64,000 nucleotides of DNA from Niallia sp. FSL W8-0635 (GTDB lineage Bacteria > Bacillota > Bacilli > Bacillales > Cytobacillaceae), in contig NZ_JBBOYD010000001.1 of the NCBI RefSeq assembly GCF_038007965.1, positions 846,501-910,500 of the forward strand, written 5' to 3'. A model generated the notes under the pieces. It saw nothing but the letters and a program-made list of their open reading frames with translations. It was not told the DNA's origin and did not search any database. This document shows positions 28,578 to 37,416 of this stretch, one piece after another (the first letter of the stretch is position 1; each line of letters opens with the position of its first letter). The translations under genes and the position numbers were made by a program.

Positions 28578-30279
28578 AGAAATGGGGACATTGCGCCCTT
28601 CACAGTTAATCTATCACTTTGGACCAGGTTCTATTGTAGATATGATGAATCAAAGTGTAATCGTTATGGCAGTAGATTTGTGGAATACACGTTATACACC
28701 ACATGAAACAGATGAACGAATTACTAGGGCATTGAACATAGATTATATAAAATTACTAAACGAAAGACCAGACTCTGTTAAAGTCAAAGCAACGCCATTT
28801 CCGAAGTGGAAAATTTGTCCAAGTTGTAACATGATGACAGATTATCATAATACTTATTGTTATCATTGCAAACAAAAAGGTGAAGAAATTGAGCTTTATC
28901 CCAGCAGATTTGTGATGTCTTGTAAAAATGGTCATATTAGTGATTTCCCTTATATGGAATGGGTTCATCAAGGAAAATCCTGTACTAGTGATAAGCCCAT
29001 CCTGAAATTTATTCGTCAAGGTGATAGTGGTTCCTTATCAGATCTTTCTGTACAATGCGTAAAGTGTAAAGAGAAACAATCATTAGGTAAAATCATGCAA
29101 AAAGATTCATTAAAATCAATTTTACCATCTTGTACTGGTGAAAGACCATGGATTGGTGATACAGAATCATGCAACGAATCTATGGAAACTTATTTACGGG
29201 GAGCATCTAATATATATTCGCCAGCAGTGACAAGCTTTTTACAGATTCCGCTGAGTGAAGAAAATAGTGACCCACTGGTTTCTAAAGTGCTAGAAAATAA
29301 ACCAGCATTGATAAAAGCAAAAGAAAAGGGATCAAATTCTTTCCAAACATTATTAAGCATACTTGATTTTAACGAATCGGATGCAGATAAAATTGAAAAA
29401 ATTCTGTCTGGAGAATATGAAGAAGAAATAAGTTTCCAGTCGATAAGAAAACAGGAATGGAATACGTTATTCCAAGGAGATACGGATGATACTCATGATA
29501 CTGGTTATAAATCGAGTTCAGTTAGTATTCATGAAAAAATGAAGCCTTATTTTTCAGCTGTTCATAAAATAGAATCATTGCCGGAAATCCAAGTTTTACA
29601 GGGGTTTACACGAATTGAATATTTAGATCGATTTGAATTCGCTGAATCAAAGGACTTGATTCCAGTTATGAAAGATAAGAACAACAAGTGGCTGCCGGGG
29701 ATACGAAATAATGGCGAAGGTATCTTCTTTAACTTTGATAAGTATAAACTAAAAGAATGGGAACGTAATACAAATCATTCAGAGGTAACATCTGATATCA
29801 TTTCGAGATATAATCGGAATCGGGATCAACTTGGTTACTCAGCGTTATCGATAGAAAGCAAACATTTGCTTCTGCATACGTTTAGTCATGCATTAATAAA
29901 GGAATTAGCCGCGCATTCGGGTTATTCGACAACATCATTGAAAGAACGAATCTACTGTAGTAATGAAATGCAAGGAGTACTCATTTATACGGCATCTGGT
30001 GATTCTGAGGGAAGTCTAGGTGGGCTAATAGAACAGGCTGACCCAGATAAACTTTATCCAATTTTTATTCGGGCTATTGAACGTATGATGTATTGTTCTT
30101 CTGATCCAAACTGTTCTGAAGGAGAATTTAAATTTCAATCAACTGCAAATGGAGCTGCATGCCATTCTTGTTCTTATGTTTCAGAAACATCTTGTGAGTG
30201 GGGAAACCAATTGTTAGATCGTCGTCTACTAATTAACATTAATCCGGGGGAAGATACTGGATTCTTTAATCAGCTGTAA
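28570..30279 (+). CDS. drmB: DISARM protein DrmB (DUF1998)
   Basis: 569 residues from the ATG at 28570, inside the end of drmA. An in-frame ATG 14 codons upstream would deepen the overlap and extend beyond the conserved LRPSQLIYHFGPGSIVD start. Zinc-binding cysteines appear as CPSCNMM...CYHC near residue 70. PSRFVMSCKNGHISDFPYM is the signature N-terminal block. The DUF1998 end has LLLHTFSHALIKELA, GVLIYTASGDSEGSLGGL and a Cys cluster CHSCSYVSETSCEWGN. DrmB pairs with DrmA in all DISARM classes. There is no drmC-like PLD gene after it. The next gene is brxF. Confidence 0.92.
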   Translation: MSKEMGTLRPSQLIYHFGPGSIVDMMNQSVIVMAVDLWNTRYTPHETDERITRALNIDYIKLLNERPDSVKVKATPFPKWKICPSCNMMTDYHNTYCYHCKQKGEEIELYPSRFVMSCKNGHISDFPYMEWVHQGKSCTSDKPILKFIRQGDSGSLSDLSVQCVKCKEKQSLGKIMQKDSLKSILPSCTGERPWIGDTESCNESMETYLRGASNIYSPAVTSFLQIPLSEENSDPLVSKVLENKPALIKAKEKGSNSFQTLLSILDFNESDADKIEKILSGEYEEEISFQSIRKQEWNTLFQGDTDDTHDTGYKSSSVSIHEKMKPYFSAVHKIESLPEIQVLQGFTRIEYLDRFEFAESKDLIPVMKDKNNKWLPGIRNNGEGIFFNFDKYKLKEWERNTNHSEVTSDIISRYNRNRDQLGYSALSIESKHLLLHTFSHALIKELAAHSGYSTTSLKERIYCSNEMQGVLIYTASGDSEGSLGGLIEQADPDKLYPIFIRAIERMMYCSSDPNCSEGEFKFQSTANGAACHSCSYVSETSCEWGNQLLDRRLLININPGEDTGFFNQL

Positions 30280-30327
30280 CTACTTATAAATGAAAAAGTA
30301 ATATGGCATACACAAATTTGTTATTAA

Positions 30328-30341
30328 AATATACGTATATT
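30328..30341. promoter_or_regulatory. 14-bp perfect palindrome in the drmB-brxF gap
   Basis: AATATACGTATATT lies in the only sizeable gap (90+ bp) inside the first half of the operon, where a second promoter for the BREX genes could be. No clear -35/-10 pair is visible. Confidence 0.3.
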
Positions 30342-30443
30342 AAAGTATTAATAGTATGAATTGTTTACATGGAAAACGGGATACTAAATAGCTTGGATTT
30401 AAAAAACGTCATTTTTGACTATATTAGAAAAAGGATGTTTCAA

Positions 30444-30884
30444 GTGACTATAAACAGTTTTAAAAAAGAAATTCAAGAAATGGAACAATGGTGGCATAAA
30501 TTGATATTTTTATGCAATAGGAATGCACAATTTAATACTAAGATACCTATTACAGAACAATTCGAAAAAGTAAACGTTAATCTTATCTTAAGTCAAGGAT
30601 TAATAAACTTAGCTAAAAATAAATATCCGCTATATGTTGAAGATATACTTTTAGAGGCTATTACAAATAGAAAAAAAGTATATCTCCTTCAACACATTGA
30701 TATTCTTTTTGACCCAGTATTACAAGTTCATCCTGTACGTTTATTGGAGAACATTAGTAAGACATACAAAATAGTTGTTGAATGGCCAGGGAAATATGAG
30801 GATGATCAACTGTACTATGCTGAATATGGGCATCCTGAATATTTTTCTTGTCGTGAATTTGAAGGGAATATTATTATGAAGTAA
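30444..30884 (+). CDS. brxF: BREX type 3 protein BrxF, with degenerate P-loop
   Basis: About 146 residues from GTG 30444, with AAAAAGG nine bases upstream. The frame is open back to ATG 30369, but neither that ATG nor the one at 30435 has a usable ribosome site. The second half matches BrxF: VYLLQHIDILFDPVLQVHPV, RLLENIS, VVEWPGKYED and YYAEYGHPEYFSC. The family is annotated as a P-loop NTPase, yet the Walker A position reads LIFLCNRNAQFNTK, without the GxxGxGK glycines. ATP binding is thus probably lost. It sits 19 bp before brxC, as expected in type 3 BREX. Confidence 0.8.
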   Translation: MTINSFKKEIQEMEQWWHKLIFLCNRNAQFNTKIPITEQFEKVNVNLILSQGLINLAKNKYPLYVEDILLEAITNRKKVYLLQHIDILFDPVLQVHPVRLLENISKTYKIVVEWPGKYEDDQLYYAEYGHPEYFSCREFEGNIIMK

Positions 30885-30903
30885 AGATTTGGAGGGGAGT
30901 ATT

Positions 30904-33900
30904 ATGCTTCGTTATGATGAACTAATTTCATTCGATCCAGTTGAATCCGTTGTCCAATTAAGAGAAGCGGATGATAAAAGTCGTGCTATCTCACTATTAA
31001 AAACATATGTTATCTCAGATAATATGGCTGAAAAATTAATGAATGACATATTTGAAAACTTACAATTTGAACGTATGGTTGATAACAAAGGGATACTTAT
31101 CGTTGGTAACTATGGATCCGGTAAATCTCACTTAATGAGTGTAGTATCAACCATTGCGGAATTACCAGGTTCTAGTGAACATTTGCGTAACAAACAAGTA
31201 GCGGAAAAAGCAACAGAAATAGAGGGAAAATTTCAGGTTATCCGTGCAGAATTTGGTGCAGTGACAATGCCTCTTCGTGAAATTATTTGTCGCCAATTAG
31301 AAAAAGGATTAGCAAAGATGGGGATAGACTATTCTTTTCCTGCGGCAGATCAAGTGACAAATAATAAAGATATGATGTACGAAATGATGGAATTATTCCA
31401 TGAAGAATATCCTGATAAAGGATTATTACTTGTTATAGATGAACTTCTTGACTACTTACGTGGAAGGAAAGAACAAGATCTTACGCTAGATCTAGGCTTT
31501 TTACGTGAAGTTGGCGAGGTCTGTAATAACACTCGTTTCCGTTTTATTTCTGGTGTACAGGAGATGCTTTTTGATAATCCGAAATTCAGCTTCGTAGCAG
31601 ATTCACTACGCCGTGTAAAAGAACGATTTAAAGAAACTCGTATTGTTCGTGAAGATATTGCTTTTGTAGTGTCAGAAAGGCTATTAAAGAAAAATGATGA
31701 ACAAAAAGCTCTTGTTCGTGAACACTTAGGGAAGTTTAAGAAACTGTATAGTGGGCTATCAGAAGAACTAGAAACCTACGTTAATTTGTTTCCAATTCAT
31801 CCTGCATACCTTGAAATGTTTGAGAGAGTACATATTGGTGAAAAACGAGTTGCTCTACAAACAATTACAGGAGAAATTAAAAAATTACTATCTGAAGAAG
31901 TACCTGAGGATTCAACAGGACTAATATCTTTTGATAGGTATTGGACGTATATCGAAGGAGATTCCTCTTTACGTTCAGATGAGCGTGTAAAGTTTATTAC
32001 AGATAAAGTCGAGACGTTGAAGGGTATTATTCAATCAAGTGTGAAAAGGCAGTATAAAGCCATGGCAACACAGATGGTAAATGCCTTGGCGGTATTTCGA
32101 TTAACTACCGAAGACCTAAAAACACCTATTGGATTAAACTCTGATACACTCAGAGATAAATTATTTCTAAGTCAGCCTTCCTTATTGGAATTTGAAGATG
32201 AAGCAGCTGATTTTTTGAAAACAACAATTGAAGCATCAATGAAAGATTTAAGAACAGCAGCTAGTTTTCAGTATATTTCTTTGAATAATGACAATGGCCA
32301 GTTTTATATCAACATCGATGAGTCAGTACCCGTGGATGAGCTTATTCGTCAACGTGGAGACGGTTTGAATGACAGTCAATTAGATAGTTATTATTTTGAT
32401 GTGTTAAAACAGGCAACTGAAGTATCGGAGACTGCTGCCTATGTTTTTGGATATAAAATCTGGCTACATGAAATTCCTTGGATGGATAGGAGAGTAAAAC
32501 GAGAAGGTTATTTATTCTTCGGGGCACCAAATGAGAGATCAACTGCCCAACCTGAAAGAGATTTTTACATATATATGCTTCAAGCATTTGAAGAACCGGA
32601 TTTTAAAGATGAACAAAAGGAAGATGAAGTATTCTTCCGTTTAAAGAAAAAAAATGATACATTCATACAATTGTTGCGCTTATATGGGGGTGCAACAGAG
32701 ATGTACAATGATACGACTACTAATAAAAAATTATATAAGCCTAAATTGGAAGACTATAAAAAGAAGTTAGTAAAATGGATTAAAGAAAATTTCGTTGATG
32801 CTTATGAAATTGTATATCGAGGAAAAAGTGCTGGAGTACTTGAACATGGGATGTTCTTGCCAAGTAACCCAGACACATTAGTAGAACTTGTAGATTCAAT
32901 TTCACAAGACTTGCTTTCTCAGTGGTTTGAAGTGAAATATGAAGAATATCCTTCATTTAGAAAGCTTGAACATTCATTTTTGACGAAAAAGAATATACAC
33001 ACTTATGTTAAAGATGCTTTAGATTATTTGAATGGCCGTAAAACAAATCAAGGGGAAGCAATTCTTGATGGCTTAATCTTACTTGATCAGCAAGGGAACC
33101 CTACAACAATGAATTCAGGTTATGCAAAATGGGTAACCGACTCGCTTGATAGAATAGGTAATGGACAAGTATTAAACCAGAGTGAACTAATCGAGGTAAT
33201 TAATACATCTCAAGGGACTCCAGATCAACGAATTACTAAAAGGTTTACCATGGAACCTGAATTACTAGTTGTAATCCTTGGTTCATTGATTCAAGATGGA
33301 CAACTTGTAGTAACAGTTAAGGGAACACAGTATGAGGCGATGAATTTTAGCGAATTTATCCGACTTCCTATCCAAGATATTACTTATTTTGATCATATTA
33401 AAAAACCAACTGGATTACCTGTTCGTGAAGTACAAGCATTATCAGATCTATTCGATTCAATCAAGATTGATTTCTCGAATCAAGAAAGAGTTGATTTTGT
33501 TATTAAACAAATTATATCTGGAGCAAAGAAGGCTACTAATCGTACAGTTGAAATGATTGCAAGTATACGCAATAAATTTCATGTATGGGATGGTCCTTTG
33601 TTTACACAAGAAGAAATAGAAGAAAAGCATGAAAAGCTTTCAAGCCTCAATGATTTCTTGCAAGGGTTGCAGGTGTACAATACACGGGCTAAAATGATGA
33701 ATTTAAAATTCAATATGGAACGAATTGAAAAAGAAAAGGCAAATCTGTTACTGTTGGATACATTAGATAATTTACAAAAGAAGATTAATGAATACACTAA
33801 AGTAGCTGATTACCTTGTGAAAGCTAAGTTTATTACTTCCCCTAGTAAGAATTGGATTGACGATGTCGATGTGTCACTAGATAACTTAAGCATTGCATTG

Positions 33901-34605
33901 AAAAATGATGAAGATTGTATAAACGAAATTCAGGAATTAGAGCGTCTGAAAAAAGATTATATAGATTACTATCTGTCTTTGCATCAGAAAATGCGATTAA
34001 ATGCTACTGAAAGCAAAATGAAAACTGAATTATTACAAGATAAACAATGTGACGCATTACAAGTATTATCATCAAAGATTGAATTACTACCAAGTGGGGT
34101 TTTTAAAGATTGGCAAGAAAAAGTGGCTTCATTAAAGGTCTGTTATCATGTAACCGCCGATAAATTAGCACACACACCAGAATGTCAAAATTGTCACTTT
34201 AATCCACGTGAAGAACTGCTAAATGAAAAGCCGTCCCTTTCGGAACTTGATGAAGAATTGGATGATTTATTAGCGACATGGACAGATACGCTATTAACTA
34301 ACTTTAATGATTCATCTGTAAAAGAGAGTATCGAGCTATTAGAAGTTGAGGAGAAGCAATTAATAAATGAACTAATACAAAAGAAAGCATTTACTTTGCC
34401 GATTCCAATTAAAGTAATAAATGCGATTAATAAGGTATTAAAGGGAATTCATCAGGAGCAAGTAGAAGTTGAACAAATAAAAGAAGTGTTTGGTAATGGA
34501 AATCCAATCACTGTAAAAGAAGTTCGGGATAATTTAGATATGTTATTACGTGCACTAGTCGGTAGTAATGATCAGGACAGAGTCCGTTTGACGGTTAGAA
34601 AATAG
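30904..34605 (+). CDS. brxC: BREX ATPase BrxC/PglY (DUF6079 type)
   Basis: 1233 residues from the ATG at 30904, with GGAGGGG at 8 bases. A TTG at 30889 lies upstream of that site and is rejected. Walker A GNYGSGKS lies at 68-75 within the characteristic opening (FDPVESVVQLREADD...). LLLVIDELLDYLRGRK near 180 is the Walker B. A long helical C-terminal third contains a CYHVTADKLAHTPECQNCHF zinc ribbon. BrxC is the large AAA+ ATPase present in every BREX system and is thought to control the methyltransferase and the blocking of phage DNA replication. The length is normal for type 3. It is 12 bp before pglX. Confidence 0.9.
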   Translation: MLRYDELISFDPVESVVQLREADDKSRAISLLKTYVISDNMAEKLMNDIFENLQFERMVDNKGILIVGNYGSGKSHLMSVVSTIAELPGSSEHLRNKQVAEKATEIEGKFQVIRAEFGAVTMPLREIICRQLEKGLAKMGIDYSFPAADQVTNNKDMMYEMMELFHEEYPDKGLLLVIDELLDYLRGRKEQDLTLDLGFLREVGEVCNNTRFRFISGVQEMLFDNPKFSFVADSLRRVKERFKETRIVREDIAFVVSERLLKKNDEQKALVREHLGKFKKLYSGLSEELETYVNLFPIHPAYLEMFERVHIGEKRVALQTITGEIKKLLSEEVPEDSTGLISFDRYWTYIEGDSSLRSDERVKFITDKVETLKGIIQSSVKRQYKAMATQMVNALAVFRLTTEDLKTPIGLNSDTLRDKLFLSQPSLLEFEDEAADFLKTTIEASMKDLRTAASFQYISLNNDNGQFYINIDESVPVDELIRQRGDGLNDSQLDSYYFDVLKQATEVSETAAYVFGYKIWLHEIPWMDRRVKREGYLFFGAPNERSTAQPERDFYIYMLQAFEEPDFKDEQKEDEVFFRLKKKNDTFIQLLRLYGGATEMYNDTTTNKKLYKPKLEDYKKKLVKWIKENFVDAYEIVYRGKSAGVLEHGMFLPSNPDTLVELVDSISQDLLSQWFEVKYEEYPSFRKLEHSFLTKKNIHTYVKDALDYLNGRKTNQGEAILDGLILLDQQGNPTTMNSGYAKWVTDSLDRIGNGQVLNQSELIEVINTSQGTPDQRITKRFTMEPELLVVILGSLIQDGQLVVTVKGTQYEAMNFSEFIRLPIQDITYFDHIKKPTGLPVREVQALSDLFDSIKIDFSNQERVDFVIKQIISGAKKATNRTVEMIASIRNKFHVWDGPLFTQEEIEEKHEKLSSLNDFLQGLQVYNTRAKMMNLKFNMERIEKEKANLLLLDTLDNLQKKINEYTKVADYLVKAKFITSPSKNWIDDVDVSLDNLSIALKNDEDCINEIQELERLKKDYIDYYLSLHQKMRLNATESKMKTELLQDKQCDALQVLSSKIELLPSGVFKDWQEKVASLKVCYHVTADKLAHTPECQNCHFNPREELLNEKPSLSELDEELDDLLATWTDTLLTNFNDSSVKESIELLEVEEKQLINELIQKKAFTLPIPIKVINAINKVLKGIHQEQVEVEQIKEVFGNGNPITVKEVRDNLDMLLRALVGSNDQDRVRLTVRK

Positions 34606-34617
34606 GAGGGGAAATAA

Positions 34618-37404
34618 ATGGTTAATGCAAATGAGCAACTTTCATTTGGTGATGAACAATCTGAAGCAGACAATGGTCCTGTTGTCTGCTTAGGTATGAC
34701 TTTTGATAATGAAGATGAACGTCGTGAATATTTTCGGAATGAGTTAAGAAAGAAATTGCCAGAATTGAGGAATATAGAAGGGTTCCCGATTGGAGAAGAT
34801 GAGGACATTATTGCCTTGTCTGATCCACCTTACTATACCGTATGTCCCAATCCTTGGATAAATAATTTTATCGGAGAATGGAAACACGAGCAAGGAGAAA
34901 AAAAGCAAGTTGACCATCCACTTGCAATTGATGTTAGTGAAGGTAAAAATGATCCAATTTATGTCGCACATAGTTATCATACAAAAGTTCCATATCGAGC
35001 GATTATGAGATATATGCTTAATTATACAAATCCAGGTGATATCGTATTCGATGGTTTTTCTGGAACCGGAATGACAGGTGTAGCGGCAGAGAAATGTCAA
35101 GATACGGAAATTGTCAAAGAATTAATGGGGGATGATTATACAGATGGCATGGTCGGAAAACGAAATGCCGTATTAGTTGATATTTCACCAGCAGCTACAT
35201 TTATAGCACAGAACCATTCGAAAAAAACGAAATTGCCAGATACATACGATGTTCTGAAGAGGGTATTACATGATTTAAGAACAGAAATGGTATGGTTGGT
35301 TTCTACGCTTGGAACAACGATGGAAAAAGTACCAGGACAGCATGCAAAAAATATATTTTTAGAAGATAGGTCTCATTTTGGAGAGATCAACTATGTCATT
35401 TGGAGTGAAATTTATCAGTGTCCGTCATGTAATCAAGAGATCAATTATTGGGACGCAACTGTCGAGGAACAGGATGGAAAAGATGTTAACAAGGATCTTA
35501 GTTGCCCTCATTGTAGTGCTACTTTTTTAAAAAGAAACCTAGAGAAGATTTTAGTTACATATTTTGATCCTATTGCAAATGATCTAGTCGAAATTCCGAA
35601 GACTGTACCTGTACGAATTAATTATACATATAAAGGAAAAAGATATAACAAGAAACCTGATTGGTACGATTTCGAAGTCTTAAAATGGCTTGAAAATTAC
35701 ACTGAATATTCAAAGGTAAGGAAGAGCAAGTTTGTCGATGGGATTAAGACCAGTGAACCAATTAGGAATGGCTTAATCTATTTCCATCAAATGTATACTC
35801 GTAAAAATTTGAGTTTACTTGATAAGTTTTTGCAGCTAAGTGAAGGAACTGGTACGGAAATTGAAGCCCAATTCCTATTAGGAAGTGCAATCCCTCGATT
35901 GTCAAAATTTAATCGCTATATGCCACAGCATAATCGGCATGTTGGCCCTATGGCGAATACATTGTATCTTCCGCCATTATCTGCTGAAATTAATCCAATT
36001 TCGCAACTTGAGTTACAGTTAAATAAATTTTTAAATGCGTGGACGGAAAATCAGTATGCTGGCAATGTAATAACTACTCAGAGTAGCACGAGATTACCGA
36101 TAGAGGATAATTCAATTGATTATATCTTTTTAGATCCTCCATTTGGTGCAAATATTATGTATTCTGAGCTGAATTTCATTAGGGAAGCATGGTTGAAAGT
36201 ATTCACTAACAATAAAAAAGAAGCTATTGAAAACAAAGCTCAAGGGAAAACACTAGGTGATTATACGGATCTGATGAGTGAATCATTCAAGGAAGCCTAT
36301 CGAATATTGAAACCAAATAGCTGGATAACGGTAGAATTCTCAAATACTTCAGCTAGTGTTTGGAATGCGATCCAATTTGTTATCCAAAATGCTGGATTTG
36401 TAATTGCAAGTGTCGATGCTCTTGATAAAAAACGAGGTGGTTTCCATGGCATTATTACAACCACAGGAGTGAAACAAGATTTAGTCATCTCTGCATATAA
36501 GCCTACTGATGAAAGTGTAATCCAGATGAAATCTGAAAGGAATACAGCGGATTCGGCATGGACCTTCATTAATCAACATTTGAATAAGTTACCTGTTTTT
36601 ATAGGAGTCAAAGGTAATGCATCGGTAGTTGTGGAGAGAACCCCAAGAATTTTGTATGATAGAATGATTGCTTATCATGTCCTAACTGGATTACCTATTC
36701 CTATCAATGCATTAGATTTTCAAGAAGAACTTGCACAGCGGTACCCAATGCGTGATGGAATGGTATTCTTAGAATCTCAAGTGGCTGAGTATGATAAAAA
36801 AAGAATATTGGCAAAAGATTTTGCTCAACAATCTCTTTTTGTATCAGATGAAAATAGTGCAATTGAGTGGATCCGTCAGCAGTTAATGAAAAAGACACAA
36901 ACTCGACAAGATATCCACCCAGACTTCATGAAAGAATTACAACATATTGCAAAGCACGAAGAAATACCTGAACTCGATGAATTACTAAATCAAAATTTCT
37001 TAAGATATGATGGGGATGGACCTGTTCCTAATCAAATTCTGACATATTTAAGAAGAACGTACAAAGATTTACGTGGTTTGGAGCCAACTGATCGTAAAGT
37101 AGTTGAAAAGGCTATACATCGTTGGTATGTCCCGGATCCAAATAAGCAGGCTGACTTGGAAAAACTTCGTGAAAAGGCATTATTGCGAGAATATGAAGGT
37201 TATTTACAAGAACTTGAAGGTAATAAAAAGAAATTAAAAACCTTTCGAACTGAAGCAATTCGTGCCGGTTTCAAAAAGGCTTATAGTGAAAAGGATTTTG
37301 AAAGCATTGTAAAAGTTGGTGAGCGAATCCCAGAGATCGTAATACAAGAAGACGATAAATTACTCATGTATTATGATAATGCATGTATACGTTTAGGATT
37401 ATAG
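34618..37404 (+). CDS. pglX: Adenine-specific DNA methyltransferase PglX type I / DrmMI
   Basis: 928 residues with perfect AGGAGGGG site. SAM-binding motif I VFDGFSGTGMTG lies at 143-154 and the catalytic motif IV is DPPF at 506-509. Motif order (I before IV with a ~350-residue insert) and the DPPYYTVCPNPW opening are typical of the PglXI family. Two CxxC pairs (CPSCNQEI and CPHCSATF) form a zinc ribbon near 270-305. In BREX this enzyme methylates an asymmetric adenine site to mark self. Related DrmMI does so in class 1 DISARM. With both BREX and DISARM genes here, it may serve both. The C-terminal ~150 residues form a helical tail. Confidence 0.9.
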   Translation: MVNANEQLSFGDEQSEADNGPVVCLGMTFDNEDERREYFRNELRKKLPELRNIEGFPIGEDEDIIALSDPPYYTVCPNPWINNFIGEWKHEQGEKKQVDHPLAIDVSEGKNDPIYVAHSYHTKVPYRAIMRYMLNYTNPGDIVFDGFSGTGMTGVAAEKCQDTEIVKELMGDDYTDGMVGKRNAVLVDISPAATFIAQNHSKKTKLPDTYDVLKRVLHDLRTEMVWLVSTLGTTMEKVPGQHAKNIFLEDRSHFGEINYVIWSEIYQCPSCNQEINYWDATVEEQDGKDVNKDLSCPHCSATFLKRNLEKILVTYFDPIANDLVEIPKTVPVRINYTYKGKRYNKKPDWYDFEVLKWLENYTEYSKVRKSKFVDGIKTSEPIRNGLIYFHQMYTRKNLSLLDKFLQLSEGTGTEIEAQFLLGSAIPRLSKFNRYMPQHNRHVGPMANTLYLPPLSAEINPISQLELQLNKFLNAWTENQYAGNVITTQSSTRLPIEDNSIDYIFLDPPFGANIMYSELNFIREAWLKVFTNNKKEAIENKAQGKTLGDYTDLMSESFKEAYRILKPNSWITVEFSNTSASVWNAIQFVIQNAGFVIASVDALDKKRGGFHGIITTTGVKQDLVISAYKPTDESVIQMKSERNTADSAWTFINQHLNKLPVFIGVKGNASVVVERTPRILYDRMIAYHVLTGLPIPINALDFQEELAQRYPMRDGMVFLESQVAEYDKKRILAKDFAQQSLFVSDENSAIEWIRQQLMKKTQTRQDIHPDFMKELQHIAKHEEIPELDELLNQNFLRYDGDGPVPNQILTYLRRTYKDLRGLEPTDRKVVEKAIHRWYVPDPNKQADLEKLREKALLREYEGYLQELEGNKKKLKTFRTEAIRAGFKKAYSEKDFESIVKVGERIPEIVIQEDDKLLMYYDNACIRLGL

Positions 37405-37416
37405 AAGGTGAAATAG

